From assembly GCA_947505055.1 (NCBI GenBank), contig CANNLO010000243.1, positions 1 to 7,137 of the forward strand: a stretch of DNA of 7,137 nucleotides. Direction: 5' to 3'. Source of the DNA: Methylococcaceae bacterium. GTDB taxonomy: Bacteria; Pseudomonadota; Gammaproteobacteria; Methylococcales; Methylomonadaceae. Below the pieces are notes generated by a model. The model had not been told where the DNA came from, did not search any database, and saw only the letters and a list, made by a program, of their open reading frames with translations. The translations under genes were made by a program, and so were the position numbers. Positions 1 to 6,673 of the stretch are shown in pieces; position 1 is the stretch's first letter, and each line of letters starts with the position of its first letter.

Positions 1-438
1 ATATTGCTTCCTTTCTATAAGCAATTCAAACCTGAGAGATTGAAGATTATTTCAACGTTTGCTACGTATTTTCTGGTTATTTTTTCGCTCGCTTATTTTC
101 TAATTCCATTGAAAGAGATATATAAAGTATCACTTTTGTTTGTATTTTTTATTATGCTTATCCCTTTTACATTTATTTTTCAGAACAACTCACGTATCGA
201 CAGATACATAGGTAATCTCAGTTATCCTATTTATATAAATCATATGCTCGTTATTTGGTTTATTACTTATCTAGCTAATATAATTGGTATAGATAATAGA
301 TATATATTCTCAATATCAAGTGTACTTATAACAATAATATTTGCAGCTATATTACATAAATATGTAGGTATCCCTTTAGAAAAAATCAGGAATAGTATAA
401 AAATAATTTATCCTCAGGAAGGCGTCATTAAGTTATGA
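1..438 (+). CDS. Acyltransferase 3 family membrane protein (probable polysaccharide O-acetyltransferase), C-terminal part
   Basis: The reading frame is open from the first base and no convincing start is visible, so this is the last 145 residues of a gene that begins upstream. The piece is strongly hydrophobic, with four likely membrane helices near residues 16-36, 41-61, 76-96 and 102-121 of the visible part. The stretch IGNLSYPIYINHMLVI (70-85), followed by a last helix and a short basic tail with GIPLEK (123-128), matches the usual ending of acyltransferase 3 (OafA/YrhL-like) proteins. These inner-membrane enzymes transfer acyl groups, usually acetyl, to surface glycans. The catalytic His/Arg region of the family lies in the missing N-terminal part and cannot be checked. 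The stop overlaps the next start as ATGA. By hand count G+C is about 26% (110 of 420 bases), far below the downstream genes. The family is fairly sure; the acetyl donor and target sugar are inferred. Confidence 0.8.
   Translation: MLLPFYKQFKPERLKIISTFATYFLVIFSLAYFLIPLKEIYKVSLLFVFFIMLIPFTFIFQNNSRIDRYIGNLSYPIYINHMLVIWFITYLANIIGIDNRYIFSISSVLITIIFAAILHKYVGIPLEKIRNSIKIIYPQEGVIKL
416..422 (+). promoter_or_regulatory. Probable ribosome binding site for the GT2 gene
   Basis: AGGAAGG lies 12 bases before the ATG at 435, inside the end of the acyltransferase gene. The spacing is longer than ideal. No comparable purine run precedes the alternative in-frame ATG at 456, so this site slightly favours the start at 435. 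Confidence 0.45.
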
Positions 439-1283
439 GCAGTGTGAAGTACCCAATGATTTCAATCATAGTGGCGACTTACAATGCTGCAATTACGTTA
501 CAGCAATGCATTGATAGTGTTGTAGAACAAACCTATGCAAATATTGAATTAATTGTTATTGATGGCGGCTCCACTGATGGAACAGTTGATTTGCTAAAAG
601 CATCTGATCATTTAATTAATTATTGGGTTTCTGAGTCGGATGACGGTGTTTACAGCGCTTGGAATAAAGGCTTATTGCAAGCTAAGGGGGATTGGATTTG
701 TTTTGTTGGGGCAGATGATTATATTTTAGACTCACAAGTACTAGAACGGATGGCCGCAAAATTAGCAATAATTCCCTCCGACATTAGTGTGGCTTATGGT
801 CAAATTATGTTGCTCAATAATAATGGTGAAAACCTTTATGCGATCGGTGAGCCATGGGTAGAAGTAAAAGAACGCTTTAAACAAGTTATGAGTATACCGC
901 ATCCTGGATTAATGCATCGGCGTAGCTTATTTGAACAAAATGGCATTTTCGATGAGTCATTTCGTATTAGCGGTGATTATGAATTATTGTTACGTGAATT
1001 AAAGACAGCTGATGCCGTATTTATACCTGATATTATTATAATCGGAATGCGACAAGGTGGCCTAAGCAGTAGTCCGTCAAATTCTATTGAAACCTTATTT
1101 GAAGCAAGACGTGCGCAAAAAATTCACGGTCTCCCTGTGCCAAGTTTGATTTGGATATTGGCAATAACAAGGGTTTACTTTCGTTTGCAGTTATGGAATA
1201 TACTTGGCGAAAATAGAGGCAAGAAGCTTCTTGATTGGGTAAGAAAAATTAGCGGGTTACCCGCATATTGGACAAAAATATAA
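435..1283 (+). CDS. Glycosyltransferase family 2 (GT-A fold)
   Basis: This 282-residue protein is a cytoplasmic or membrane-associated inverting sugar transferase, expected to add one residue to the lipid-linked repeat unit. Sequence signs are the N-terminal nucleotide-binding strand VATYN (13-17), IDGGSTDGT (42-50), SDDGVYSAWNKGL (68-80) and the metal-binding DXD-equivalent GADD (92-95). HPGLMHRR (156-163) and the acidic SGDYELLLR (179-187) probably carry the acceptor site and catalytic base. The C-terminal 50 residues are hydrophobic and basic and could anchor it to the inner membrane. The length is normal for small single-domain GT2 enzymes. The ATG at 435 overlaps the upstream stop (ATGA), suggesting coupling; an ATG at 456, directly before the first strand, is an alternative. 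G+C is about 37% in sampled lines, between the flanking genes. Donor and linkage cannot be read from the sequence. Confidence 0.93.
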   Translation: MSSVKYPMISIIVATYNAAITLQQCIDSVVEQTYANIELIVIDGGSTDGTVDLLKASDHLINYWVSESDDGVYSAWNKGLLQAKGDWICFVGADDYILDSQVLERMAAKLAIIPSDISVAYGQIMLLNNNGENLYAIGEPWVEVKERFKQVMSIPHPGLMHRRSLFEQNGIFDESFRISGDYELLLRELKTADAVFIPDIIIIGMRQGGLSSSPSNSIETLFEARRAQKIHGLPVPSLIWILAITRVYFRLQLWNILGENRGKKLLDWVRKISGLPAYWTKI

Positions 1284-1388
1284 TTATCTGGCCACTTTTC
1301 TTAAGCTACATTTCTAAATCTATAATCAGTTAGTCGTTATAATAACTCACTACATTTATTTCAAGAAGCCACATTTAAGCATTATAAA
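1284..1388 (+). promoter_or_regulatory. Only sizeable gap, with two TATAAT hexamers (possible internal promoter)
   Basis: This 105-bp AT-rich gap is the only break in an otherwise overlapping gene string. It holds two exact TATAAT hexamers, at 1321-1326 and 1338-1343, 17 bases apart from start to start. Neither has a good -35 box at 16-18 bases: the best I find is TTCTTA (1298-1303) for the first and nothing convincing for the second, and neither is an extended -10. The second hexamer sits in a small palindrome, GTTAT-A-ATAAC (1336-1346). I see no GC-rich hairpin followed by a T run, so no intrinsic terminator. A promoter serving the downstream genes is plausible, but TATAAT also arises by chance in AT-rich DNA. 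Confidence 0.3.
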
Positions 1389-2453
1389 ATGAAATCAAGG
1401 CTGTTTATCCATGCACCCAATGTACATCAAGGCGGAGGACGGTCTTTGCTCGAGCCTTTGCTAAGCATACTACATGATAAAATAGAATTTATATTGTGTT
1501 TGGATGAGCGCATGCCGCTACCAGCAGTTTTGGCATCTAACGTGCAAATCAGGCGAGTAAAGCCCTCTGTCTTGCATCGCTGGAATGCAGAAAGGTGGCT
1601 TGCCCGGAATGTGGCCCCGGAAGATACGGTACTGTGTTTTGGCAATCTTCCACCGTTGTTTAAGTTACAGGGGCACACGGTTGTTTTCGTGCAAAACCGG
1701 TATTTGATTGATGACATCTCTCTAAATAGACTTCCAATTAAGGTTCGACTTCGAATTGCGATAGAAAGGATGTGGTTATCTGGAAAACGAACCAATGCTG
1801 ATAAGTTTGTCGTACAAACCCCAACGATGAAACGGTTATTGGAAATAAGAATTCAAGGGGATAAAGCTGTGCATATTCTTCCCTTTGTGGCAAAACCCTA
1901 TGGGTATATGCGCAATATATCGCCAGGGACGCTAAAAAGAGATACTCATTTTGATTTCTTGTATGTGGCATCCGGCGAACCACACAAGAATCATAAAATG
2001 CTAATTGAAGCATGGCGTCTGTTGGCTATAGAAGGGTTATTTCCTTCTCTCCGGTTAACCTTAGATAAGTTACAGTTTGCTACACTACATGCAGAGATCG
2101 AACTGATAACTCTACAGTTTGGATTGAACATAACTACTACAGGAGAGTTGTCCGGTGAAGATGTACTTTCTCTTTATAAAGAAGCGGGTGCGTTGATCTA
2201 TCCTTCAACTTTTGAGTCTTTCGGTCTACCTCTAATAGAGGCTCGTCAAGCTGGATTGCCAATACTGGCATCGGAGCTGGATTATGTCCGTGATGTGCTT
2301 GATCCAGAGCAGACCTTCAATCCTGAATCGCCCATATCCATTGCCAGAGCAGTAAAGCGTTTTATGGGAATGGATGAGCAAGCATTGCCACTGCAGGATG
2401 CCAAGAAATTTCTGGAATATGTCGTAGAGAATGTAAAAGCGTGCGTATTTTAA
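1389..2453 (+). CDS. Glycosyltransferase family 4 (GT-B fold, group 1)
   Basis: This 354-residue protein is a retaining sugar transferase with two Rossmann-like domains, probably acting on the lipid-linked repeat unit at the cytoplasmic face of the membrane. The N-terminal domain opens with the glycine-rich loop HAPNVHQGGGRSLL (8-21) and has VQNRYL at 101-106. The C-terminal Glycos_transf_1 domain has SGEPHKNHKMLIEAW (195-209), a donor-phosphate-binding type segment. It also has the EX7E motif E276-E284 within YPSTFESFGLPLIEA (271-285), followed by the usual AGLPIL (288-293). The ATG at 1389 follows the AT-rich gap with no strong ribosome binding site, but it places the glycine-rich loop at the normal distance from the N terminus. 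The C terminus overlaps the next gene by 13 bases. The specific donor and acceptor are unknown. Confidence 0.93.
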   Translation: MKSRLFIHAPNVHQGGGRSLLEPLLSILHDKIEFILCLDERMPLPAVLASNVQIRRVKPSVLHRWNAERWLARNVAPEDTVLCFGNLPPLFKLQGHTVVFVQNRYLIDDISLNRLPIKVRLRIAIERMWLSGKRTNADKFVVQTPTMKRLLEIRIQGDKAVHILPFVAKPYGYMRNISPGTLKRDTHFDFLYVASGEPHKNHKMLIEAWRLLAIEGLFPSLRLTLDKLQFATLHAEIELITLQFGLNITTTGELSGEDVLSLYKEAGALIYPSTFESFGLPLIEARQAGLPILASELDYVRDVLDPEQTFNPESPISIARAVKRFMGMDEQALPLQDAKKFLEYVVENVKACVF

Positions 2454-3670
2454 TCGTAAGTCAATACTTCTGGCCGGAAAGCTTTCGGATCAATGAGCTT
2501 GCAAAATCATTACTGGAAAAGGGCTTCGAGGTTGAGGTACTGACCGGCAAACCAAACTATCCGCGCGGAAGGATATTTCCAGGGTATAAAGCCTGGGGTT
2601 GCCAGCGAGAAACCTATCAAGGCATTAACATCAACCGCATCCCATTATTAGCTAGGGGCGATAAAGAATGGCGTTTGGCCTTCAACTATTTTTCCTTCGT
2701 TTTGTCGGGCTTGATATTCGGCCCCTGGATGTTACGCAACAAAAAATATGACGTAATTTTTGTCTATGCACCCTCCCCGATACTTCAGGCCATCCCAGCG
2801 ATTCTCCTTGGATGGTTGAAGGGATGTCCGATGTTATTGTGGGTGCAGGATCTTTGGCCGGAAAGTTTATCGGCGACAGGGCATGTACAAAACCGGGTAG
2901 CACTTAAACTGGTAGAACAGGTGGTACGCTTCATTTACCAGTATAGCGACTTATTGCTGGTGCAGTCGAAAGCGTTCGAACAACTGGTTCGCAGATTTGC
3001 ACCGGACACGCCTATCGTTTATTACCCGAATTCCGTGGCTGACACTTTCGCCGTTCCGGCTAAGGGAGAGCTCCCCATAGTTCCCGGTCTGGGAGAAGGG
3101 TTCTCCGTTATGTTTGCGGGTAATATCGGCACCGCGCAGGCTGTCGAGGTTATTGTAACTGCGGCTTCGTTGTTGAAAAAATATACAGATATTCATTTTG
3201 TCATACTCGGAGAAGGTAGTCGCTGGGAGTGGATGCAAATCGAGGCACAAAGACTTGAGCTAAGTAATTTACATCTCCCTGGCAGCTTCCCGGTTGAATC
3301 CATGCCCGGCTTTATGCAGCAGGCATCCGCATTACTGGTGACGCTGGCAAATCGGGAAATATTCAGGGCCACCATTCCCAGTAAAGTACAGGCTTATCTG
3401 GCCACCGGCCGTCCCATTCTTGCGTGTCTTAACGGCGAGGGTGCGAACCTGGTTACTGCAGCAGGAGCCGGATTGACGGTACCTGCTGAAGACGGGACTG
3501 CCCTGGCAGAGGCAGTATTAAAGCTGTATCGCATGCCACAACAACAGAGGGATGCGATGGGTAAGCGCGGTCGCTTATATTACGAACAGCATTTTTCACA
3601 TGACAGATTGATTGACCAATTGATAGAGCATCTGCGCTCTGTGTGCGCAGCTAAAGGAACATCTGAATGA
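2441..3670 (+). CDS. wbuB: WbuB/WbjE-like glycosyltransferase (GT4), probable L-HexNAc transferase
   Basis: This 409-residue GT-B enzyme has the marks of the WbuB/WbjE group. They are SQYFWPE (7-13), LTGKPNYPRG (34-43), WVQDLWPESL (134-143), FAGNIGTAQ (225-233) and IPSKVQAYLATGRPIL (312-327). Hydrophobic patches at 85-98 and 114-126 suggest membrane association, as is usual for transferases acting on undecaprenyl-linked acceptors. WbuB of E. coli O26 and WbjE of P. aeruginosa O11 are encoded with the UDP-L-FucNAc genes and are thought to add that sugar as the second residue on the lipid carrier. The adjacent three-enzyme set here implies the same job with an L-HexNAc donor. The start is GTG at 2441, giving the typical N terminus MRILIVSQYFWPE, and it overlaps the upstream gene by 13 bases. 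The stop overlaps the next start as ATGA. The family is secure; the exact donor is inferred. Confidence 0.88.
   Translation: MRILIVSQYFWPESFRINELAKSLLEKGFEVEVLTGKPNYPRGRIFPGYKAWGCQRETYQGININRIPLLARGDKEWRLAFNYFSFVLSGLIFGPWMLRNKKYDVIFVYAPSPILQAIPAILLGWLKGCPMLLWVQDLWPESLSATGHVQNRVALKLVEQVVRFIYQYSDLLLVQSKAFEQLVRRFAPDTPIVYYPNSVADTFAVPAKGELPIVPGLGEGFSVMFAGNIGTAQAVEVIVTAASLLKKYTDIHFVILGEGSRWEWMQIEAQRLELSNLHLPGSFPVESMPGFMQQASALLVTLANREIFRATIPSKVQAYLATGRPILACLNGEGANLVTAAGAGLTVPAEDGTALAEAVLKLYRMPQQQRDAMGKRGRLYYEQHFSHDRLIDQLIEHLRSVCAAKGTSE
3654..3658 (+). promoter_or_regulatory. Ribosome binding site for the RmlD-like gene
   Basis: AAGGA, within the run AAAGGAA, lies 8 bases before the ATG at 3667, inside the end of the wbuB-like gene. 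It fixes the start that overlaps the upstream stop as ATGA and supports coupled translation. Confidence 0.65.
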
Positions 3671-4521
3671 AAATATTAGTATTGGGGGCCAACGGCATGC
3701 TCGGGAATGCGATGATCCGGGTGCTAAACGAAAAAACTGATTACCAGGTTTATGGATCAGTCCGCTCGGAAAGTTCGAAGCAATTCTTTAGTGCCGACAT
3801 CGCCGAGCGCTTGCTTTCAGGCGTAGATGTCGAGCAACACGATTCCCTATTGCAAGCTTTCATAAGCATCGGCCCTGATGTGGTGATTAATTGTGTAGGT
3901 TTGATCAAACAATTGGCCGACGCGGAAGATCCACTACAGGCGATACCGATCAATTCATTGTTGCCACATAGACTGGCCAGATTGTGCGAATTGTCGGGCG
4001 CACGCCTGGTGCATATGAGCACGGACTGCGTGTTCGCCGGAGACAAAGGGGGGTATCGTGAATCCGACCCGTCTGATGCTAAGGATCTTTATGGCAGATC
4101 AAAATTTCTAGGTGAAGTGGCTTATCCTCATACGATTACGTTACGTACATCTATCATAGGACACGAGTTGCAGAGTGCCCATGGCTTGGTCGACTGGTTC
4201 TTGTCGCAGCAAGGGCGCTGTAACGGATTTTCCCAGGCGATATTTTCCGGAGTGCCTACGGTTGTCCTGGCGCAAATCGTCCGTGACCTGGTAATCCCGC
4301 GTACTGAGCTATCCGGGGTGTATCATGTCGCCGCACAACCCATTTCCAAGTACAATCTGTTGAAATTAATTGCCGAGGTGTATGGCAAAAAGATTGAAAT
4401 CGTTTCCAGTGACCGGTTAGTGATAGATCGTTCGCTCAATGCCGATCGGTTCCGAGATGCTACAGGCTACATTGCACCGGACTGGCTCCAATTAATCGAG
4501 TTGATGCATGCATATAAATAG
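3667..4521 (+). CDS. RmlD-type SDR 4-ketoreductase (WbvR-like), UDP-L-HexNAc pathway
   Basis: This 284-residue single-domain enzyme resembles dTDP-4-dehydrorhamnose reductase. It has the NAD(P)-binding GANGMLG (7-13), the catalytic Ser-Thr-Asp in STDCVFAG (118-125) and YGRSK with Y142 and K146. A C-terminal SLNADRFR segment (256-263) is followed by a TGY-x-PDW pattern, as in RmlD proteins. Lying directly before the FnlA- and FnlC-type genes, it should reduce the C4 keto group of the UDP-4-keto-6-deoxy-L-HexNAc intermediate in the cytoplasm. In the known UDP-L-FucNAc pathway this place is filled by CapF/WbjC/FnlB, an SDR of a different type fused to a C-terminal cupin epimerase domain, about 370 residues in all. 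No cupin is present here, within or beside the gene. This matches WbvR of Vibrio cholerae O37 (UDP-L-RhaNAc formation on the way to L-QuiNAc). A role in dTDP-rhamnose synthesis is less likely, since no rmlABC genes are visible. Confidence 0.87.
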   Translation: MKILVLGANGMLGNAMIRVLNEKTDYQVYGSVRSESSKQFFSADIAERLLSGVDVEQHDSLLQAFISIGPDVVINCVGLIKQLADAEDPLQAIPINSLLPHRLARLCELSGARLVHMSTDCVFAGDKGGYRESDPSDAKDLYGRSKFLGEVAYPHTITLRTSIIGHELQSAHGLVDWFLSQQGRCNGFSQAIFSGVPTVVLAQIVRDLVIPRTELSGVYHVAAQPISKYNLLKLIAEVYGKKIEIVSSDRLVIDRSLNADRFRDATGYIAPDWLQLIELMHAYK

Positions 4522-4533
4522 GTTTAGATCCTG

Positions 4534-5544
4534 ATGTTCAAAGACAAAACATTAATGATAACCGGTGGGACAGGGTCATTCGGAAATACCGTGCTCAAGC
4601 GGTTTCTTTCGACAGAAGTTCGCGAAATACGCATTTTCAGCCGCGACGAAAAGAAGCAGGAAGAAATGCGTATCGCCTTGAACGATCCAAAACTGAAGTT
4701 TTATATCGGTGACGTCCGTGACTATCACAGTATCTATCAGGCCATGAAAGGTGTGGATTATGTGTTCCATGCTGCTGCGTTGAAGCAGGTTCCTTCATGC
4801 GAGTTTTATCCGATGGAGGCGTTACGGACTAACGTACTCGGCTCCGAGAACGTGATGGAGGCAGCTATTGCGCGGGGTGTATCGCGGGTGGTGATGTTGA
4901 GTACGGATAAAGCAGTGTACCCGATCAATGCGATGGGCATATCAAAAGCCATGATGGAAAAATTCATGGTCGCCAAAGCGCGCATGCAGGACGAAGGAGA
5001 GACAATGTTATGTGCAACGCGTTACGGGAACGTGATGGCATCGCGCGGTTCGGTCATTCCGTTGTTCGTATCGCAGCTTAAAGAAGGGAAAACGCTGACC
5101 ATCACCGATCCGAACATGACACGTTTCCTGATGTCACTGGAGGATTCGGTGGACTTGGTATTATATGCATTCGAGCATGGCAAACAGGGTGATATTTTTG
5201 TGCAGAAAGCGCCTGCTTCGACGGTTGAAGATCTGACGCTGGCGCTGAAAGAGTTGTTTAAAAAAGATAATCCGGTATCCACTATCGGCACACGTCATGG
5301 CGAGAAGCTCTATGAATCGCTGATTTCGCGTGAGGAGATGGCCAAGGCAGAAGATCTTGGTGACTATTACCGCATCCCTGCGGATAATCGTGATCTTAAT
5401 TATGCTCAGTATTTTAGCGAGGGAGAAGAAAAAATTTCGTTGCTGGATGACTATACATCCCACAACACCGAGCGTTTGAACGTAGCGCAAATTAAAGCAC
5501 TTTTGCTAAAGCTGGATTTTATTCAGGAAGAACTTCATGCTTAA
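4534..5544 (+). CDS. fnlA: UDP-GlcNAc 4,6-dehydratase/5-epimerase (FnlA/CapE/WbjB/WbvB type)
   Basis: This 336-residue enzyme is a cytoplasmic extended SDR that begins the pathway from UDP-GlcNAc. It removes water across C4/C6 and epimerises C5 (and C3 in some branches) to give a 4-keto-6-deoxy-L-sugar nucleotide. Motifs are GGTGSFG (11-17), GDVRD (59-63), HAAALKQVPSCE (79-90), STDKAVYP (123-130), MGISK (134-138) and RYGNVMASRGSVIP (163-176). Met134 sits where most SDRs have the catalytic Tyr. This MxxxK variant is characteristic of CapE-type enzymes, with Asp125 and Lys126 as likely acid/base residues, and it separates the protein from PseB/FlaA1-type dehydratases that keep YxxxK. The length is normal for the family. 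The gene follows the reductase after a 12-base gap with only a weak AGG upstream, and its end overlaps the 2-epimerase gene by 8 bases. The family call is firm; which epimerisations it performs depends on the pathway branch. Confidence 0.93.
   Translation: MFKDKTLMITGGTGSFGNTVLKRFLSTEVREIRIFSRDEKKQEEMRIALNDPKLKFYIGDVRDYHSIYQAMKGVDYVFHAAALKQVPSCEFYPMEALRTNVLGSENVMEAAIARGVSRVVMLSTDKAVYPINAMGISKAMMEKFMVAKARMQDEGETMLCATRYGNVMASRGSVIPLFVSQLKEGKTLTITDPNMTRFLMSLEDSVDLVLYAFEHGKQGDIFVQKAPASTVEDLTLALKELFKKDNPVSTIGTRHGEKLYESLISREEMAKAEDLGDYYRIPADNRDLNYAQYFSEGEEKISLLDDYTSHNTERLNVAQIKALLLKLDFIQEELHA
5525..5530 (+). promoter_or_regulatory. Ribosome binding site for the 2-epimerase gene
   Basis: AGGAAG ends 6 bases before the ATG at 5537 and lies within the last codons of the fnlA-type gene. 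It supports the start that gives an 8-base overlap. Confidence 0.65.
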
Positions 5545-6673
5545 AGTGATGACTATTCTCGGGACTCGTCCCGAACTTATTAAAATGAGCCGTGTAATCG
5601 CCGAGCTTGACCGGAATATGCAACATATTCTGGTACATACAGGTCAGAATTATGACTACGAATTGAACCAGATTTTTTTTGACGATCTGGAAATTCGTAA
5701 ACCCGATTATTTTTTGGAAGCCGTGGGTGATAACGTCGCTCAAACGATTGCCCAAGTGATTCAAAAGTCCGATGCGGTAATGGAGCAGGAACAACCTGAT
5801 GCGGTGTTGCTGTATGGAGACACCAATTCCAGTCTGGCAGTCATCGCTGCAAAACGCCGTAAAATTCCGGTTTTCCATATGGAAGCAGGAAATAGGTGTT
5901 TTGATCAGCGTGTACCGGAGGAGTTAAATCGGAAGGTACTGGATCATTTGTCGGATATAAATCTGGTGTTAACCGAGCACGCTCGCGGTTATTTGATCGC
6001 CGAAGGCATCCGGCCTGAAACGATTATCAAGACCGGTTCGCACATGCGTGAGGTGCTGGATTATTATCTGCCGAAAATTTCGTTATCCGATGTGGTTACT
6101 CGCTTATCCCTGGAACAAGGGAAATTCTTTCTGGTCAGTACGCATCGCGAAGAAAATGTTGATTCGCCGGAAGCCCTGCGGGATTTAATGGAAACGCTGA
6201 ATGCGGTTGCTGCAAAATATAACTACCCGATACTGGTTTCTACTCACCCGAGAACACGCAAGCGGCTCGAAGAACTGGGGCTTTCGGCTATGGATCAGCG
6301 AATTATCTTTGCCAAACCTTTCGGATTTTTTGATTACATCAAGCTACAGATGGAAGCGTTTTGCGTTCTTTCCGATAGCGGCACGATTACCGAAGAAACC
6401 TCCTTGCTCAATTTGTGCGCGATTACCTTGCGTAATGCCCATGAACGCCCTGAAGGAATGGATGTCGGCACCTTGATTATGAGCGGTTTGAAGAAAGACC
6501 GCGTGATCGAAGCCATCGACATTGTGACGAGTCAATATAAGAAAAACACACGTGTGGTTTTACCGATTGCTGATTATGAGAATCCACATGTTTCGACACA
6601 GCTTGTAAGGGTTGTTGCAAGCTACGTGGATTACATTAATAGGGTTGTCTGGTCAAAGCCTGATGCAAAATAA
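5537..6673 (+). CDS. fnlC: Non-hydrolysing UDP-HexNAc 2-epimerase (FnlC/CapG/WbjD/WbvD type)
   Basis: This 378-residue cytoplasmic enzyme belongs to the WecB family and is expected to invert C2 of the UDP-2-acetamido-2,6-dideoxy-L-hexose made by the two preceding enzymes. Motifs are GTRPELIK (9-16), HTGQNYD (34-40), YGDTNSSLA (93-101), HMEAGNRCFDQRVPEE (114-129), STHREEN (201-207), SDSGTITEE (279-287) and RNAHERPEGMD (299-309). The acidic and His positions used by WecB for UDP binding and catalysis appear kept. The HMEAGNRCFD-RVPEE form, in place of the HVEAGLRT form of WecB itself, together with the gene context, points to the FnlC/WbjD subgroup acting on the 6-deoxy-L-sugar. Plain UDP-ManNAc formation is the alternative. 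A good ribosome binding site precedes the ATG. The end overlaps the next gene by 11 bases. Confidence 0.93.
   Translation: MLKVMTILGTRPELIKMSRVIAELDRNMQHILVHTGQNYDYELNQIFFDDLEIRKPDYFLEAVGDNVAQTIAQVIQKSDAVMEQEQPDAVLLYGDTNSSLAVIAAKRRKIPVFHMEAGNRCFDQRVPEELNRKVLDHLSDINLVLTEHARGYLIAEGIRPETIIKTGSHMREVLDYYLPKISLSDVVTRLSLEQGKFFLVSTHREENVDSPEALRDLMETLNAVAAKYNYPILVSTHPRTRKRLEELGLSAMDQRIIFAKPFGFFDYIKLQMEAFCVLSDSGTITEETSLLNLCAITLRNAHERPEGMDVGTLIMSGLKKDRVIEAIDIVTSQYKKNTRVVLPIADYENPHVSTQLVRVVASYVDYINRVVWSKPDAK

Noticed and set aside
1289..1300. TGGCCA followed by a T-rich stretch as a possible terminator after the GT2 gene
   Set aside because: The palindrome is only six bases with no loop and cannot form a stable stem; no longer GC-rich hairpin is present in the gap.
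1301..1380. TTAAGC repeated at 1301-1306 and 1375-1380
   Set aside because: A six-base direct repeat in AT-rich DNA is expected by chance; there is no mobile-element gene or terminal inverted repeat around it.
1427..2013. Minus-strand open frames opposite the GT4 gene
   Set aside because: The + strand frame carries clear GT4 motifs including EX7E. The minus frames have no family pattern and no evident ribosome binding site.
3667..4521. Reading the 284-residue reductase as true RmlD of dTDP-L-rhamnose synthesis
   Set aside because: No rmlA, rmlB or rmlC is in the window, and the gene is embedded and overlapped within the UDP-L-HexNAc enzyme set, which explains it better.
5022..5878. Overlapping minus-strand open frames (5022-5291, 5161-5490, 5519-5878) opposite the dehydratase and 2-epimerase genes
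   Set aside because: They lie opposite strongly conserved + strand enzymes, show no recognisable motifs and have no sensible operon context, so they are shadows of the real genes.
6201..6476. Second + strand frame inside the 2-epimerase gene
   Set aside because: It is out of frame within a complete WecB-family protein whose motifs continue across the region, so it is neither a separate gene nor a sign of frameshift.
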